A DNA stretch of 64,000 nt. It comes from Litchfieldia stipae (GTDB lineage: Bacteria; Bacillota; Bacilli; Bacillales; Bacillaceae_L). The stretch covers positions 124,001 through 188,000 of the forward strand of contig NZ_JACYHA010000003.1 in the NCBI RefSeq assembly GCF_014837155.1, read 5' to 3'. The stretch's first letter is position 1. Every line of letters begins with the position of its first letter. Under the pieces are notes generated by a model. The model had not been told where the DNA came from and did not search any database. It saw only the letters and a list, made by a program, of their open reading frames with translations. Shown here in pieces: positions 1-7,556 of the stretch. A program made the position numbers and the translations under genes.

Positions 1-682
1 GTATGAGAACAATGAAGCTCACTGCTATTTTTAATGGTAAACCGACCACAAACACATTTAATTGCGGCACCGTTCTAGCAACAATTCCAAGTGCAACATC
101 CACTAGAAATAGCGCTCCAACAACAGGAATGGCCATTTGAAAGGCAATAACAAACACCTTATTGAATGTTGCTACAATATATTCGACAACACCTTCGTCA
201 CCTAACGGAAGCGATACTTGATCTATGGGTATAAATTGATAACTATAGAATATCCCATCTAAAAGTAAATGGTGGCCATTTAAACTAAGTAATAATAACA
301 ATGCGAATGTATATAAGAATTGACCGACCAATGGTGACTGTGCACCCGTTTGTGGGTCGATGACATTGGCAATCGCAAAACCCATTTGAAAGTCGATAAA
401 AGCTCCAGCAATCTGAATGACAGCTAAGATCATATAGGCAACCAAACCAATTAATAATCCAACTAACGCTTCTTTAATAATCAGCATATAAAAGAACCCA
501 TCTATACTTATTGCTGCAGGACTCATTGTAAAAAACATAATCCACGAGAGAAAAAAAGCTAGTCCTAAACGATGTTGAATAGGGATTGTCCGATATGAAA
601 ATAATGGCAGGGTTGCAAAAAAGCTAGATACACGCACGAGCATTAGTAGAAATGCAGGGAAATTAACAAATAATTCTCCCAT
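1..682 (-). CDS. fliR: Flagellar export gate protein FliR (3' end cut by window edge)
   Basis: FliR is an integral membrane protein of the flagellar type III export gate (FliPQR complex). Reading the minus strand from ATG at 680-682 gives MGELFVNFPAFLLML, then a long hydrophobic protein with several membrane spans and no stop before base 1. About 227 codons are present, so the C-terminus is missing. The motif DFQMGFAIANVIDPQTG is typical of FliR. It starts 4 bp after the original fliQ stop, with AGGATAGG as ribosome binding site. Because fliQ carries an early stop, ribosomes would leave the message about 90 nt before this start, so coupling to fliQ may be lost. Confidence 0.93.
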   Translation of the reverse strand, partial: MGELFVNFPAFLLMLVRVSSFFATLPLFSYRTIPIQHRLGLAFFLSWIMFFTMSPAAISIDGFFYMLIIKEALVGLLIGLVAYMILAVIQIAGAFIDFQMGFAIANVIDPQTGAQSPLVGQFLYTFALLLLLSLNGHHLLLDGIFYSYQFIPIDQVSLPLGDEGVVEYIVATFNKVFVIAFQMAIPVVGALFLVDVALGIVARTVPQLNVFVVGLPLKIAVSFIVLI

Positions 683-686
683 TTAC

Positions 687-956
687 CTATCCTACAAATC
701 GGGTTAGATTACTAAAAATATCATGAGTATATGACAGCATACTTGATAGCATCCATGGTCCAAAGAAGATTAGTCCTTATAAGACGGCAACAATTTTTGG
801 CACAAATGCTAATGTTTGCTCTTGTATTTGTGTTGTTGCTTGAAAGATACTAACAAGCAAACCAACAGCAAGCGCTAATAAAAGCAACGGACCACAAATG
901 ATAAGGATGGTATAAACTCCTTTTTCTGCTAATGAAACAACAAATTCTGAACCCAC
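687..956 (-). pseudogene. fliQ: fliQ with in-frame premature stop (flagellar export gate)
   Basis: FliQ is a two-helix membrane protein of the flagellar export gate, 89 aa in B. subtilis. Here translation from GTG at 954-956 (MGSEFVVSLAEKG...) gives FQATTQIQEQTLAF and PKIVAVL, then TAA at 777-779 as codon 60. The frame continues without a shift for 29 more codons, including GPWMLSSM and NLTRFVG, to a normal TAG at 687-689, for 89 codons in total. The expected codon is TTA (Leu), so one T-to-A change explains the stop. The product lacks the second membrane helix. It is either a real recent nonsense mutation or a base-call error. A TTG at 957-959 is an alternative start. Confidence 0.88.
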
Positions 957-974
957 CAAATCCCCTCATTTCTT

Positions 975-1640
975 TTAAAAGCTCTGTAACAATGATTTAA
1001 CAATTAAATACCAACCATCTACTAAAACAAATAATAAAATTTTAAACGGAAGTGAAATCATAACCGGTGGTAACATCATCATTCCCATTGACATAAGGAC
1101 ACTAGCAACAATCATATCAATGACTAGAAATGGAATAAAAATCATAAAGCCAATTTGAAATGCTGTCTTAAGCTCACTTATGGCAAACGCTGGCACTAGA
1201 GCTGTTAATGGTATTTCTTCAATTGATTGTGGTGCTTCACTTCCCGTGTAACTTAAAAACAGTGCTAAATCTTTCTGTCTCGTGTGTTTGCTCATAAATT
1301 CTTTAAAAGGAATAGCTGCCCTTTCGTATGCCTCTTCCAAATTGATTTCGTCATTAAACAATGGTGTTAACGCGACATCGTTTACCTCTGATAACACTGG
1401 TGTCATAATAAAAAACGTCAAAAATAGTGCAAGTCCCACTAAAACCTGATTGGGTGGCATTTGTTGTGTTGCTAGTGAAGTTCTTACAAACGACAACACA
1501 ATGATGATCCGAGTAAAGCTAGTCATTAATATTAAAATACTTGGTGCAATTGATAAAACAGTTAGCAAAAGGAGCATTTTAACAGATGTCGCTACATTTT
1601 CCGGGGCACTATTATTATAGAACTCCATAAATTCGTTCAT
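975..1640 (-). CDS. fliP: Flagellar export gate protein FliP
   Basis: FliP is the main pore-forming subunit of the FliPQR export gate in the cytoplasmic membrane. The 221-residue product equals the usual Bacillus length. Visible hallmarks are the N-terminal hydrophobic stretch with SFTRIIIVLSFVR, then QQMPPNQVLVGLALFLT, and the C-terminal pair of membrane segments with MGMMMLPPVMISLPFK. The start is ATG, preceded by GGGGACT. It overlaps the fliO stop by 4 bp, showing translational coupling. The gene is intact, unlike its downstream partner fliQ. Confidence 0.96.
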   Translation of the reverse strand: MNEFMEFYNNSAPENVATSVKMLLLLTVLSIAPSILILMTSFTRIIIVLSFVRTSLATQQMPPNQVLVGLALFLTFFIMTPVLSEVNDVALTPLFNDEINLEEAYERAAIPFKEFMSKHTRQKDLALFLSYTGSEAPQSIEEIPLTALVPAFAISELKTAFQIGFMIFIPFLVIDMIVASVLMSMGMMMLPPVMISLPFKILLFVLVDGWYLIVKSLLQSF

Positions 1641-2305
1641 TCTTTTTTAGTCCCCTTCTTTTCAAACTGCTGCATGATCTTTTTACGATTATCTGAAAGG
1701 TCTGAAAGCTGCTCTTTCAACAACGTGATAAATTGATCATTGCCTTTGTTTTCATGTTCGCTCGTCTGCTTTCCTGTTAATTTCTTAAGTATATTGATTG
1801 GTTGGACGATTTGATCTTGATTGTTAAATTCATCCACGATCTCATTTACTTCATCCTCATTATTGATTTCCTTTAATAAAGTAATTGACTCACCAACACC
1901 TAAAACCAGAATTTCGTTACCAACCTTCACCAGTTGTAAGGAGCGATTAGTTCCAAGACTTGTACCACCTAGATTCTCCATAAACCTTTGCTGACTAAAT
2001 AATTTATTCCGTTTATTAACAAATTTCAAAATAAAATACATTAATAGTAGTACAAACATTAGCGCAAAAATCATTTTAAAGAAATCCCAAGCTGTTATTT
2101 TAGGTCCTTCAGTAATTAATGGGTCAACTTGTTCTTCTTGCGGAGCAGGGGCGGGAATGGTACCTTGATCCGACTCTGGCTGTTCTTGATTTATTGGTAA
2201 TCCTTCATAAACACTTTTATCTCCTGAATCATCTGCATGCACATCAGAGATAAAAAAGACTACTATTAGTACAATCCATAAAATGACTTTTGATTTCGAA
2301 ATCAA
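1637..2305 (-). CDS. fliO: Flagellar biosynthesis protein FliO (FliZ family)
   Basis: FliO (called FliZ in older Bacillus annotation) helps assemble FliP into the export gate. The product has an N-terminal secretion-signal-like helix (VILWIVLIVVFFISDVHA), an acidic proline-rich extracytoplasmic stretch, one membrane span (FFKMIFALMFVLLLMYFIL), then a cytoplasmic domain containing NLGGTSLGTNRSLQLVKVG, which is characteristic of the family. I place the start at TTG 2303-2305 because GGAGGG lies 6 nt upstream. An ATG 18 nt earlier sits inside that ribosome binding site. Confidence 0.88.
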   Translation of the reverse strand: MISKSKVILWIVLIVVFFISDVHADDSGDKSVYEGLPINQEQPESDQGTIPAPAPQEEQVDPLITEGPKITAWDFFKMIFALMFVLLLMYFILKFVNKRNKLFSQQRFMENLGGTSLGTNRSLQLVKVGNEILVLGVGESITLLKEINNEDEVNEIVDEFNNQDQIVQPINILKKLTGKQTSEHENKGNDQFITLLKEQLSDLSDNRKKIMQQFEKKGTKKE

Positions 2306-2338
2306 GTCCGTCCCTCCCTCCATGAGAAATTAAGTAAC

Positions 2339-2701
2339 TTAGCTTAATGTTTTATTAATCGCCTCTAGTACACGATCAGCTTGGAATGGTTTTACAATGA
2401 AGTCCTTCGCTCCAGCTTGGATTGCATCAATAACCATCGCTTGTTGCCCCATTGCTGAACACATAATTACCTTTGCATTTGGATTCATTTTTTTGATTTC
2501 CTTTAATGCAGTAATTCCATCCATTTCAGGCATTGTAATATCCATCGTTACTAAGTCAGGCTGATGCTCCTGATATTTTGCAACAGCTTGTGCTCCATCT
2601 GCTGCTTCTGCGACAACATCAAAGCCATTCTTTGAAAGGATATCCTTAATCATCATTCTCATGAAAGCAGCATCGTCTACTATTAAAATTTTATGTGCCA
2701 T
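2339..2701 (-). CDS. cheY: Chemotaxis response regulator CheY
   Basis: CheY is a single-domain receiver phosphorylated by CheA, and it acts at the flagellar switch (FliM/FliY). The 120-residue protein starting MAHKILIVDDAAFMR shows the acid pocket (DD near residues 9-10), the phospho-acceptor Asp in VTMDITMPEMDG, the conserved Thr/Ser region (IMCSAMGQQ) and the Lys in KDFIVKPF. The start is ATG at 2699-2701, because GGGGGA lies just upstream. The in-frame ATG at 2714-2716 lies within the binding site. It lies between fliY and fliO, as in B. subtilis. Confidence 0.96.
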   Translation of the reverse strand: MAHKILIVDDAAFMRMMIKDILSKNGFDVVAEAADGAQAVAKYQEHQPDLVTMDITMPEMDGITALKEIKKMNPNAKVIMCSAMGQQAMVIDAIQAGAKDFIVKPFQADRVLEAINKTLS

Positions 2702-2721
2702 TATTATTTCCCCCAATTAGA

Positions 2722-3930
2722 TTATTTTAAATTCTTAATTCGATCCCTTTGGCTAATGATATCCGTTACTCTCACACCAAAGTTCTCATCAATAACAACT
2801 ACTTCCCCTTTTGCCACAAGCTTATTATTAACCAGAACGTCAACTGGCTCACCAGCTAATTTATCTAATTCAATAATAGAACCAGATGATAGCTCTAAAA
2901 TTTCTTTTATTGAACGCTTTGTTCTACCTAACTCAACTGTTACCTGTAAGGAAATATCTAAAAGCATATCAAGATTGTTTGTTTCAGCTTCAGGTAATTT
3001 TGTCGGTTCAAATGATGAGAAAGCAGCTGGTTGAATCGTAGCTGGCTCAGAGAAATGACTTCTACCGCCACCCAAATGCTGTGGAGCATTTTGATGTGCA
3101 TTAGGTATTTCCTGAGTGACCTGTTGATTCTGAACGGGTGCTACATGATTGTTGTCATATGAATATGAATGAGACGAGTCATATTGTTGCTCTTGAGTGA
3201 CTGGTTCTTCATACAAGGTTGCTGAAGCCTCTGCAAGTCCACTTGGGTTTAATAATTCATTCACTAAGTCTTTTGCGAATTCAATTGGAGTAAGCTGCAT
3301 TAGACTTGAATCAATTAAATCTCCAATTTTTAATCTGAATGAAATTTTTGCCAAAATCTCTTGATCAGGGATGTTATCCGTACCAGTGTCCTCGTTTATA
3401 TTAAGCAAATCAATTCCAGGAGGTGAAATGTCTATTTTCTTACTAAACACAGTTGACATACTTGTCGCTGCAGACCCCATCATTTGATTCATCGCTTCTT
3501 GAACAGCACTTAATTGGATTTCTCCTAGTAAGTCTGCTGGATTCCTACCGTCTCCACCTAACATCAAGTCAGCAATAATTGCCGCATCACTTTGTTTAAT
3601 AACCAGTAAATTGGCTCCTGAGAAACCTTCTGTATAACTTACTGTTATAGCCACATAAGGATGTGGGAATTCGTCTGAGAGCTTATCTTTTTGTAGTACG
3701 CTCACCGTAGGTGTTGTTATTTCCACTTTCTGATTTAATAATGTAGACAAAGCAGTGGCAGAGCTCCCAAAAGAGATATTCCCAATTTCCCCTAAAGCGT
3801 CCTGTTCCATTGGTGTTAAATAGGTATCAACTGAGGGGGTGGACTGACCTTCTGTTTCATCATTGTTGTCTAAGTTACTCGTTCCATTTAAAAGAGCATC
3901 GATTTCATCTTGTGATAGCATATTACTCAT
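2722..3930 (-). CDS. fliY: Flagellar switch protein and CheY-P phosphatase FliY
   Basis: FliY combines a switch-ring subunit with a CheY-phosphate phosphatase. The N-terminal LSQDEIDALLNG (residues 5-16) is the CheY-P-binding peptide shared with FliM. A CheC-type domain follows, with the catalytic D-x3-E-x2-N pattern (D44, E48, N51 in DALGEIGN) and a second E-x2-N in QEAMNQM. A low-complexity linker rich in Gln and His leads to a FliN-like SpoA domain at the C-terminus (DISLQVTVELGRTKRS). The start is ATG 3928-3930 after AGAGGGGGGAAG. It overlaps the fliM stop by 8 bp. The product is 402 aa. Confidence 0.94.
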   Translation of the reverse strand: MSNMLSQDEIDALLNGTSNLDNNDETEGQSTPSVDTYLTPMEQDALGEIGNISFGSSATALSTLLNQKVEITTPTVSVLQKDKLSDEFPHPYVAITVSYTEGFSGANLLVIKQSDAAIIADLMLGGDGRNPADLLGEIQLSAVQEAMNQMMGSAATSMSTVFSKKIDISPPGIDLLNINEDTGTDNIPDQEILAKISFRLKIGDLIDSSLMQLTPIEFAKDLVNELLNPSGLAEASATLYEEPVTQEQQYDSSHSYSYDNNHVAPVQNQQVTQEIPNAHQNAPQHLGGGRSHFSEPATIQPAAFSSFEPTKLPEAETNNLDMLLDISLQVTVELGRTKRSIKEILELSSGSIIELDKLAGEPVDVLVNNKLVAKGEVVVIDENFGVRVTDIISQRDRIKNLK

Positions 3931-4921
3931 TTGTTTCTTCCCCCCTCTTATACTGATCAAGTATCTGTACTGCTAGCTTTTTATTTAATTTCCCAGCTTG
4001 TCCATAAAACTTAGGCTCTTCTTCAACCTTAATTATCAGTGGCGACTGAATCGACTGATCTAATTGGATAACATCACCGATTGAAAGCTGCATAAATTCA
4101 TTAATGGTTATATTAGACTCACCAAGCTGTGCTGTAAGCATTAAATCAGCATGCTTAATCTTCTTCTCAATTTCAATAATTTCTTTCGTGTTCTTTTCTT
4201 TTGTTTTTGACTGCATCCAATAATGTGCTGATAGCTTAGGAATAATTGGTTCGAGTACAATATGTGGAATACATATATTGATCATCCCACTAGTATCACC
4301 AATTTGAGTATTTAATGAAATAACTACAACCGTTTCGTTTGGTGATACCATTTGTAAGAATTGCGGATTCACTTCAAAAGCAGACAATATTGGATCGATT
4401 TCAGCCACATTACTCCAAGCTTCTCTTAGCGTTTCAAAGGCTTTTTCAAACATATTAGTCATTAACGTTGTTTCAATTTCAGTTAATGAATCTACCTTAT
4501 TTGAACTACCTCCTCTTCCACCTAACATTCGATCCATCATTGAATAAGCAATGTTTGGGTTCACCTCAACTAAAATTCGTCCATCTAGTGGTGGCACCTC
4601 AAATACATTTAGGATCGTCATTTTAGGAATGGAGCGAATAAACTCCTCATATGGAATTTGGTCAGCAGACGCGACAGTTATTTGAGTGTAAATTCTTAAC
4701 TGTGCTGAGAAATAGGTAGTCAGCAGCCTTGCGAAATTCTCATGAATCCTTGTTAAACTTCTAATTTGATCCTTGGAAAATCTTAATGCTCGTTTGAAAT
4801 CATAGACCTTTACTTTCTTTTCGGTCTCTTCCTTTTTTAGTTCATCTGCATCCATTTCTCCTGTTGAAAGAGCAGATAAAAGCGCATCTATTTCATTTTG
4901 TGATAAAACTTCTCCAGACAA
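3923..4921 (-). CDS. fliM: Flagellar motor switch protein FliM
   Basis: FliM is a C-ring subunit that binds CheY-P and sets the rotation sense. The 332-residue product carries the N-terminal LSQNEIDALLSA peptide, the core domain with RIHENFARLLTTYFSAQLR and MMDRMLGGRGG, and a C-terminal SpoA domain (LGESNITINEFMQLSIGDVI). I choose TTG at 4919-4921: AGGAGGTG lies 6 nt upstream, and the in-frame GTG before it is the end of that ribosome binding site. The gene follows fliL closely and overlaps fliY. Confidence 0.95.
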   Translation of the reverse strand: MSGEVLSQNEIDALLSALSTGEMDADELKKEETEKKVKVYDFKRALRFSKDQIRSLTRIHENFARLLTTYFSAQLRIYTQITVASADQIPYEEFIRSIPKMTILNVFEVPPLDGRILVEVNPNIAYSMMDRMLGGRGGSSNKVDSLTEIETTLMTNMFEKAFETLREAWSNVAEIDPILSAFEVNPQFLQMVSPNETVVVISLNTQIGDTSGMINICIPHIVLEPIIPKLSAHYWMQSKTKEKNTKEIIEIEKKIKHADLMLTAQLGESNITINEFMQLSIGDVIQLDQSIQSPLIIKVEEEPKFYGQAGKLNKKLAVQILDQYKRGEETNE

Positions 4922-4964
4922 TGATGTCACCTCCTATTCACCTATAAGTTCCTAATGATAGTTA

Positions 4965-5390
4965 TTATTGAGGAAGAAAGGAGGTTGCATATACTTTTAC
5001 AACTTTACCTTCTTGCATTAGTTCGTTAATACGTCCCTCTAATTTCGACTCAAGTGTAGCAATTCCACCTTCGCCTTTAAATTCTTCAGATCTCATATCA
5101 GAGAGTTCTTTAATGATAAGATTTTTAACTTGAAATTGTCTTTTTTCCAATTCTTCTTTTGCTTTCTTACTATCAGTTTGTATATTAAATGAGATACGTA
5201 AATAGTCATTGCTTAATAATTTAGTTGTAATTTCTGGAACCTCGACAGTTGCCGCTAGTACTTCATCAATACTTGGCTCCTTTTGTTCAGTTTCCCCAGT
5301 AAACTTAGTAAATACAATAAAAGCTGTTGCTGCTACTAGGGTAATTGCACCTAAGATAATAAACATAACTGTAATTAACTTATTCTTCAA
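4965..5390 (-). CDS. fliL: Flagellar basal body-associated protein FliL
   Basis: FliL is a single-span membrane protein that surrounds the stator units and supports motor torque. The product has a short basic N-terminus, one membrane helix (VMFIILGAITLVAATAFIVF) and a periplasm-facing domain ending in KVVKVYATSFLPQ. Starting at TTG 5388-5390 gives 141 aa, almost the B. subtilis length, with GGAGGAAGA upstream. This start overlaps the end of flbD/swrD. Longer upstream starts would lie inside flbD in another frame and are unlikely. Confidence 0.9.
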   Translation of the reverse strand: MKNKLITVMFIILGAITLVAATAFIVFTKFTGETEQKEPSIDEVLAATVEVPEITTKLLSNDYLRISFNIQTDSKKAKEELEKRQFQVKNLIIKELSDMRSEEFKGEGGIATLESKLEGRINELMQEGKVVKVYATSFLPQ

Positions 5391-5643
5391 AGCGATCTTC
5401 CTCCAAATGTTTATGAAGTCCGAGAATTTGAATGCTGCGATAGAAATTAACAACACTGAGCATAACATCTCCCTCAGACTCTCGCACTACGAACTTCTTT
5501 CCATTTGTTAACGTAATGGTTGTATCTGGAAAGGATTCAATTTGCTCAATATATAATGCATTAATGATAAAGCTTTTTCCATTCAATCTAGTTAAAGTTA
5601 CCATATTGTATTTGAAAGATAGTCTGGTAATAAAAATCATCAC
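5380..5643 (-). CDS. swrD: FlbD/SwrD family flagellar protein
   Basis: This small protein belongs to the FlbD family. In B. subtilis the equivalent gene (swrD, formerly ylzI) increases flagellar power for swarming. The core VTLTRLNGKSFIINALYIEQIE and PDTTITLTNGKKFVV matches the family. The start is uncertain. GTG 5641-5643 or ATG 5638-5640 have AAGGAGG 13-16 nt upstream, which is long spacing. Homology would place the start at ATG 5602-5604 (MVTLTRLNG), which lacks its own ribosome binding site. The longer form adds 13 residues. It overlaps the fliL start. Confidence 0.8.
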   Translation of the reverse strand: MMIFITRLSFKYNMVTLTRLNGKSFIINALYIEQIESFPDTTITLTNGKKFVVRESEGDVMLSVVNFYRSIQILGLHKHLEEDRFEE

Positions 5644-5668
5644 CTGACTATCTCTACCTCCTTACGGT

Positions 5669-6625
5669 TTATCGTTTCAGATTAACAAGCTCTTGTAAGA
5701 TTTCGTCTGAAGTCGTGATAATCTTAGTATTCGATTGGAAACCACGTTGAGCAACAATCATTTCCGTGAATTCTTCAGATAAATCAACATTTGACATTTC
5801 AAGTGCACCTGAAAGTAATGAACCTGATCCGTCAGACCCTGGAGTTAGAAGTTCAGTAATTTGAATTCCCGGCTCTCCGTCACGGTCTAATGTGCCAGAA
5901 TTACTTGTTGCTCTAAATAAATTCCCTCCAACCTTTTCAAGACCACCATCATTTGCAAAATTAGCTAACTTAATTTGACCTGCCATTCGTAATTCTCCGT
6001 TTTCATTCACGAACGATACTTTTCCATCCGGGGAAATACTGAAGCTCTTTGCCGTCATTGGAATTTGAATCAAACCTGCATCAGCACTTAAATCTTCTGT
6101 CCACTCAGCTGGATCACTAGTTGTTTTCTCACCTGTTTGTCCAATTAAATATAGTCCTTCAGCCGTTACAAGGTAACCATCTTGATCCATATAGAAATTT
6201 CCTGCGCGAGTGTAATTCAGTTCAATCGCCTCATCAATTGCACCAGTAATTTTGTTATCACCTGCAACTCCATTTGAATCAATATTGATATTAGCTAGAT
6301 CTTTTATCGCACCTACAGCAAAAAATCCATCTCCAGCAATCGTTAAATCCAGCATTCTAGAAGTTGTTTGAGTTGATCCACCAGTATGAATCGTATCAAT
6401 GGATGAAATCGCTGATCCTAAACCAATTTGCTTAGCATTGATTCCACCTCGAGTCTCAGTTGCTTGTGTTGCTCCAGCAACTTGCTGACTCATAAGGTCT
6501 TGAAACGTTACTCTGCTTTTCTTAAATCCATATGTGTTGACATTGGCAATATTATTGCCAATTACATCAAGCTTTGCTTGAAAATTTTTCATCCCACTAA
6601 TACCAGAATACATTGAACGTAACAT
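5669..6625 (-). CDS. flgE: Flagellar hook protein FlgE (FlgG-like)
   Basis: This gene encodes the hook subunit, an external axial flagellar protein secreted by the export gate. The N-terminus MLRSMYSGISGMKNFQAKLD with IGNNIANVNTYGFKKSR is the flagellar rod/hook signature. The C-terminus MIVAQRGFQSNTKIITTSDEIL is the matching coiled-coil segment. The product is 318 aa, longer than the 264 aa of B. subtilis because of a larger middle domain (about residues 110-190). The naming varies between flgE and flgG, and its place in the operon after flgD supports hook protein. GAGGAGAATGAATT precedes the ATG. Confidence 0.9.
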   Translation of the reverse strand: MLRSMYSGISGMKNFQAKLDVIGNNIANVNTYGFKKSRVTFQDLMSQQVAGATQATETRGGINAKQIGLGSAISSIDTIHTGGSTQTTSRMLDLTIAGDGFFAVGAIKDLANINIDSNGVAGDNKITGAIDEAIELNYTRAGNFYMDQDGYLVTAEGLYLIGQTGEKTTSDPAEWTEDLSADAGLIQIPMTAKSFSISPDGKVSFVNENGELRMAGQIKLANFANDGGLEKVGGNLFRATSNSGTLDRDGEPGIQITELLTPGSDGSGSLLSGALEMSNVDLSEEFTEMIVAQRGFQSNTKIITTSDEILQELVNLKR

Positions 6626-6712
6626 AATTCATTCTCCTCTATTATGTGTATTTAGTTGCTTCTATCAGTCAGCAACTTTTCAGCCTCCAAAAATAGGTCC
6701 AGCTGTTAAATT

Positions 6713-7099
6713 TTAATCTAATATAATTGTTCCATTTATATTTGTGAAAATCTGTGACTTCGCCTCAGTACGATCCATTGCTGTAATGACCGTATTGTTT
6801 TTGGCATTGATAATAAGTGCTGCGTCATTCGTTAGTACTAGTGAATCATTAATTCCCTTTGCTCTTGCATCCTTTAAGAGTTCACCGATTCTTGTCCACT
6901 CACTTGATTGAAGCGATATATTGCGTTCATCTAATCGTTTTTGTGCATGCTTACTTACTCTCAGTTCTGGGATTGTTACATTTTTTAGAATTTCATGGAA
7001 ATTGTCTGTTTTATTTAACTGATGATTTGTGCCAGCTTTATTTTGTTTCTGTGCCAATGATAAGGGATGTGTTTGATATACGTGAACTCGATTATTCAT
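6713..7099 (-). CDS. Conserved flagellar operon protein (TIGR02530-type), unknown role
   Basis: This 128-residue soluble protein lies between flgD and flgE. The segment ELRVSKHAQKRLDERNISL followed by LTNDAALIINAKNNTVITAMDR matches what I know as the TIGR02530 'flagellar operon protein' family of Firmicutes. The family is seen only in flagellar operons and has no assigned biochemical role. To my knowledge B. subtilis 168 lacks it at this position. There is no signal peptide or membrane segment. The N-terminal 45 residues are polar and probably disordered. The location suggests hook assembly or hook capping, but this is inference. Confidence 0.82.
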   Translation of the reverse strand: MNNRVHVYQTHPLSLAQKQNKAGTNHQLNKTDNFHEILKNVTIPELRVSKHAQKRLDERNISLQSSEWTRIGELLKDARAKGINDSLVLTNDAALIINAKNNTVITAMDRTEAKSQIFTNINGTIILD

Positions 7100-7108
7100 G
7101 GTACCAAC

Positions 7109-7546
7109 CTAGTTTTCCTTATCAGAAACTTGACTTACCTTTGTGATTAATGATGATGAAATCGTTCGTCCATCCTCTAATTCTAATATAAACTCTTTCC
7201 CATTTTGTGAAACTGATTTAACCATTCCCTTATCGGTTGACTCACTAGACGCACTAGTCCATTCAACCTGCTTCCCAATTAACTCACTGTATTTAATAAG
7301 TGAATCATAGGGATTACTATTTAGATGCTTTTCTAACAAAGATGTCATATTTGTCATTTGTTCTAATGTTGAAAAGTTAGCCATCTGTGAAATAAATTCT
7401 TTATCCTCCATTGGTTTTAACGGATCTTGGTTTTGTAATTGCACCATGAGGATTTTCAAAAAATCATCTTTACCTAACGTACTTGAGCCTGTTACAGTTC
7501 TTGGTTTTTGATTTAAATATAAAGATGAATCTATAGTGTTCGTCAT
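7109..7546 (-). CDS. flgD: Flagellar hook-capping protein FlgD
   Basis: FlgD is the cap on which hook subunits polymerise. The N-terminal half carries the conserved GKDDFLKILMVQLQNQDPLKP and FISQMANFSTLEQM motifs. The C-terminal half is a short beta domain (QVEWTSASSES onward), so the protein (145 aa) is the short Firmicute type. The start is ATG at 7544-7546, preceded by TTTAGGAGAATTT. An in-frame ATG 30 bp upstream would overlap fliK. It sits between fliK and the TIGR02530-type gene. Confidence 0.92.
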   Translation of the reverse strand: MTNTIDSSLYLNQKPRTVTGSSTLGKDDFLKILMVQLQNQDPLKPMEDKEFISQMANFSTLEQMTNMTSLLEKHLNSNPYDSLIKYSELIGKQVEWTSASSESTDKGMVKSVSQNGKEFILELEDGRTISSSLITKVSQVSDKEN

Positions 7547-7556
7547 ATAAATTCTC

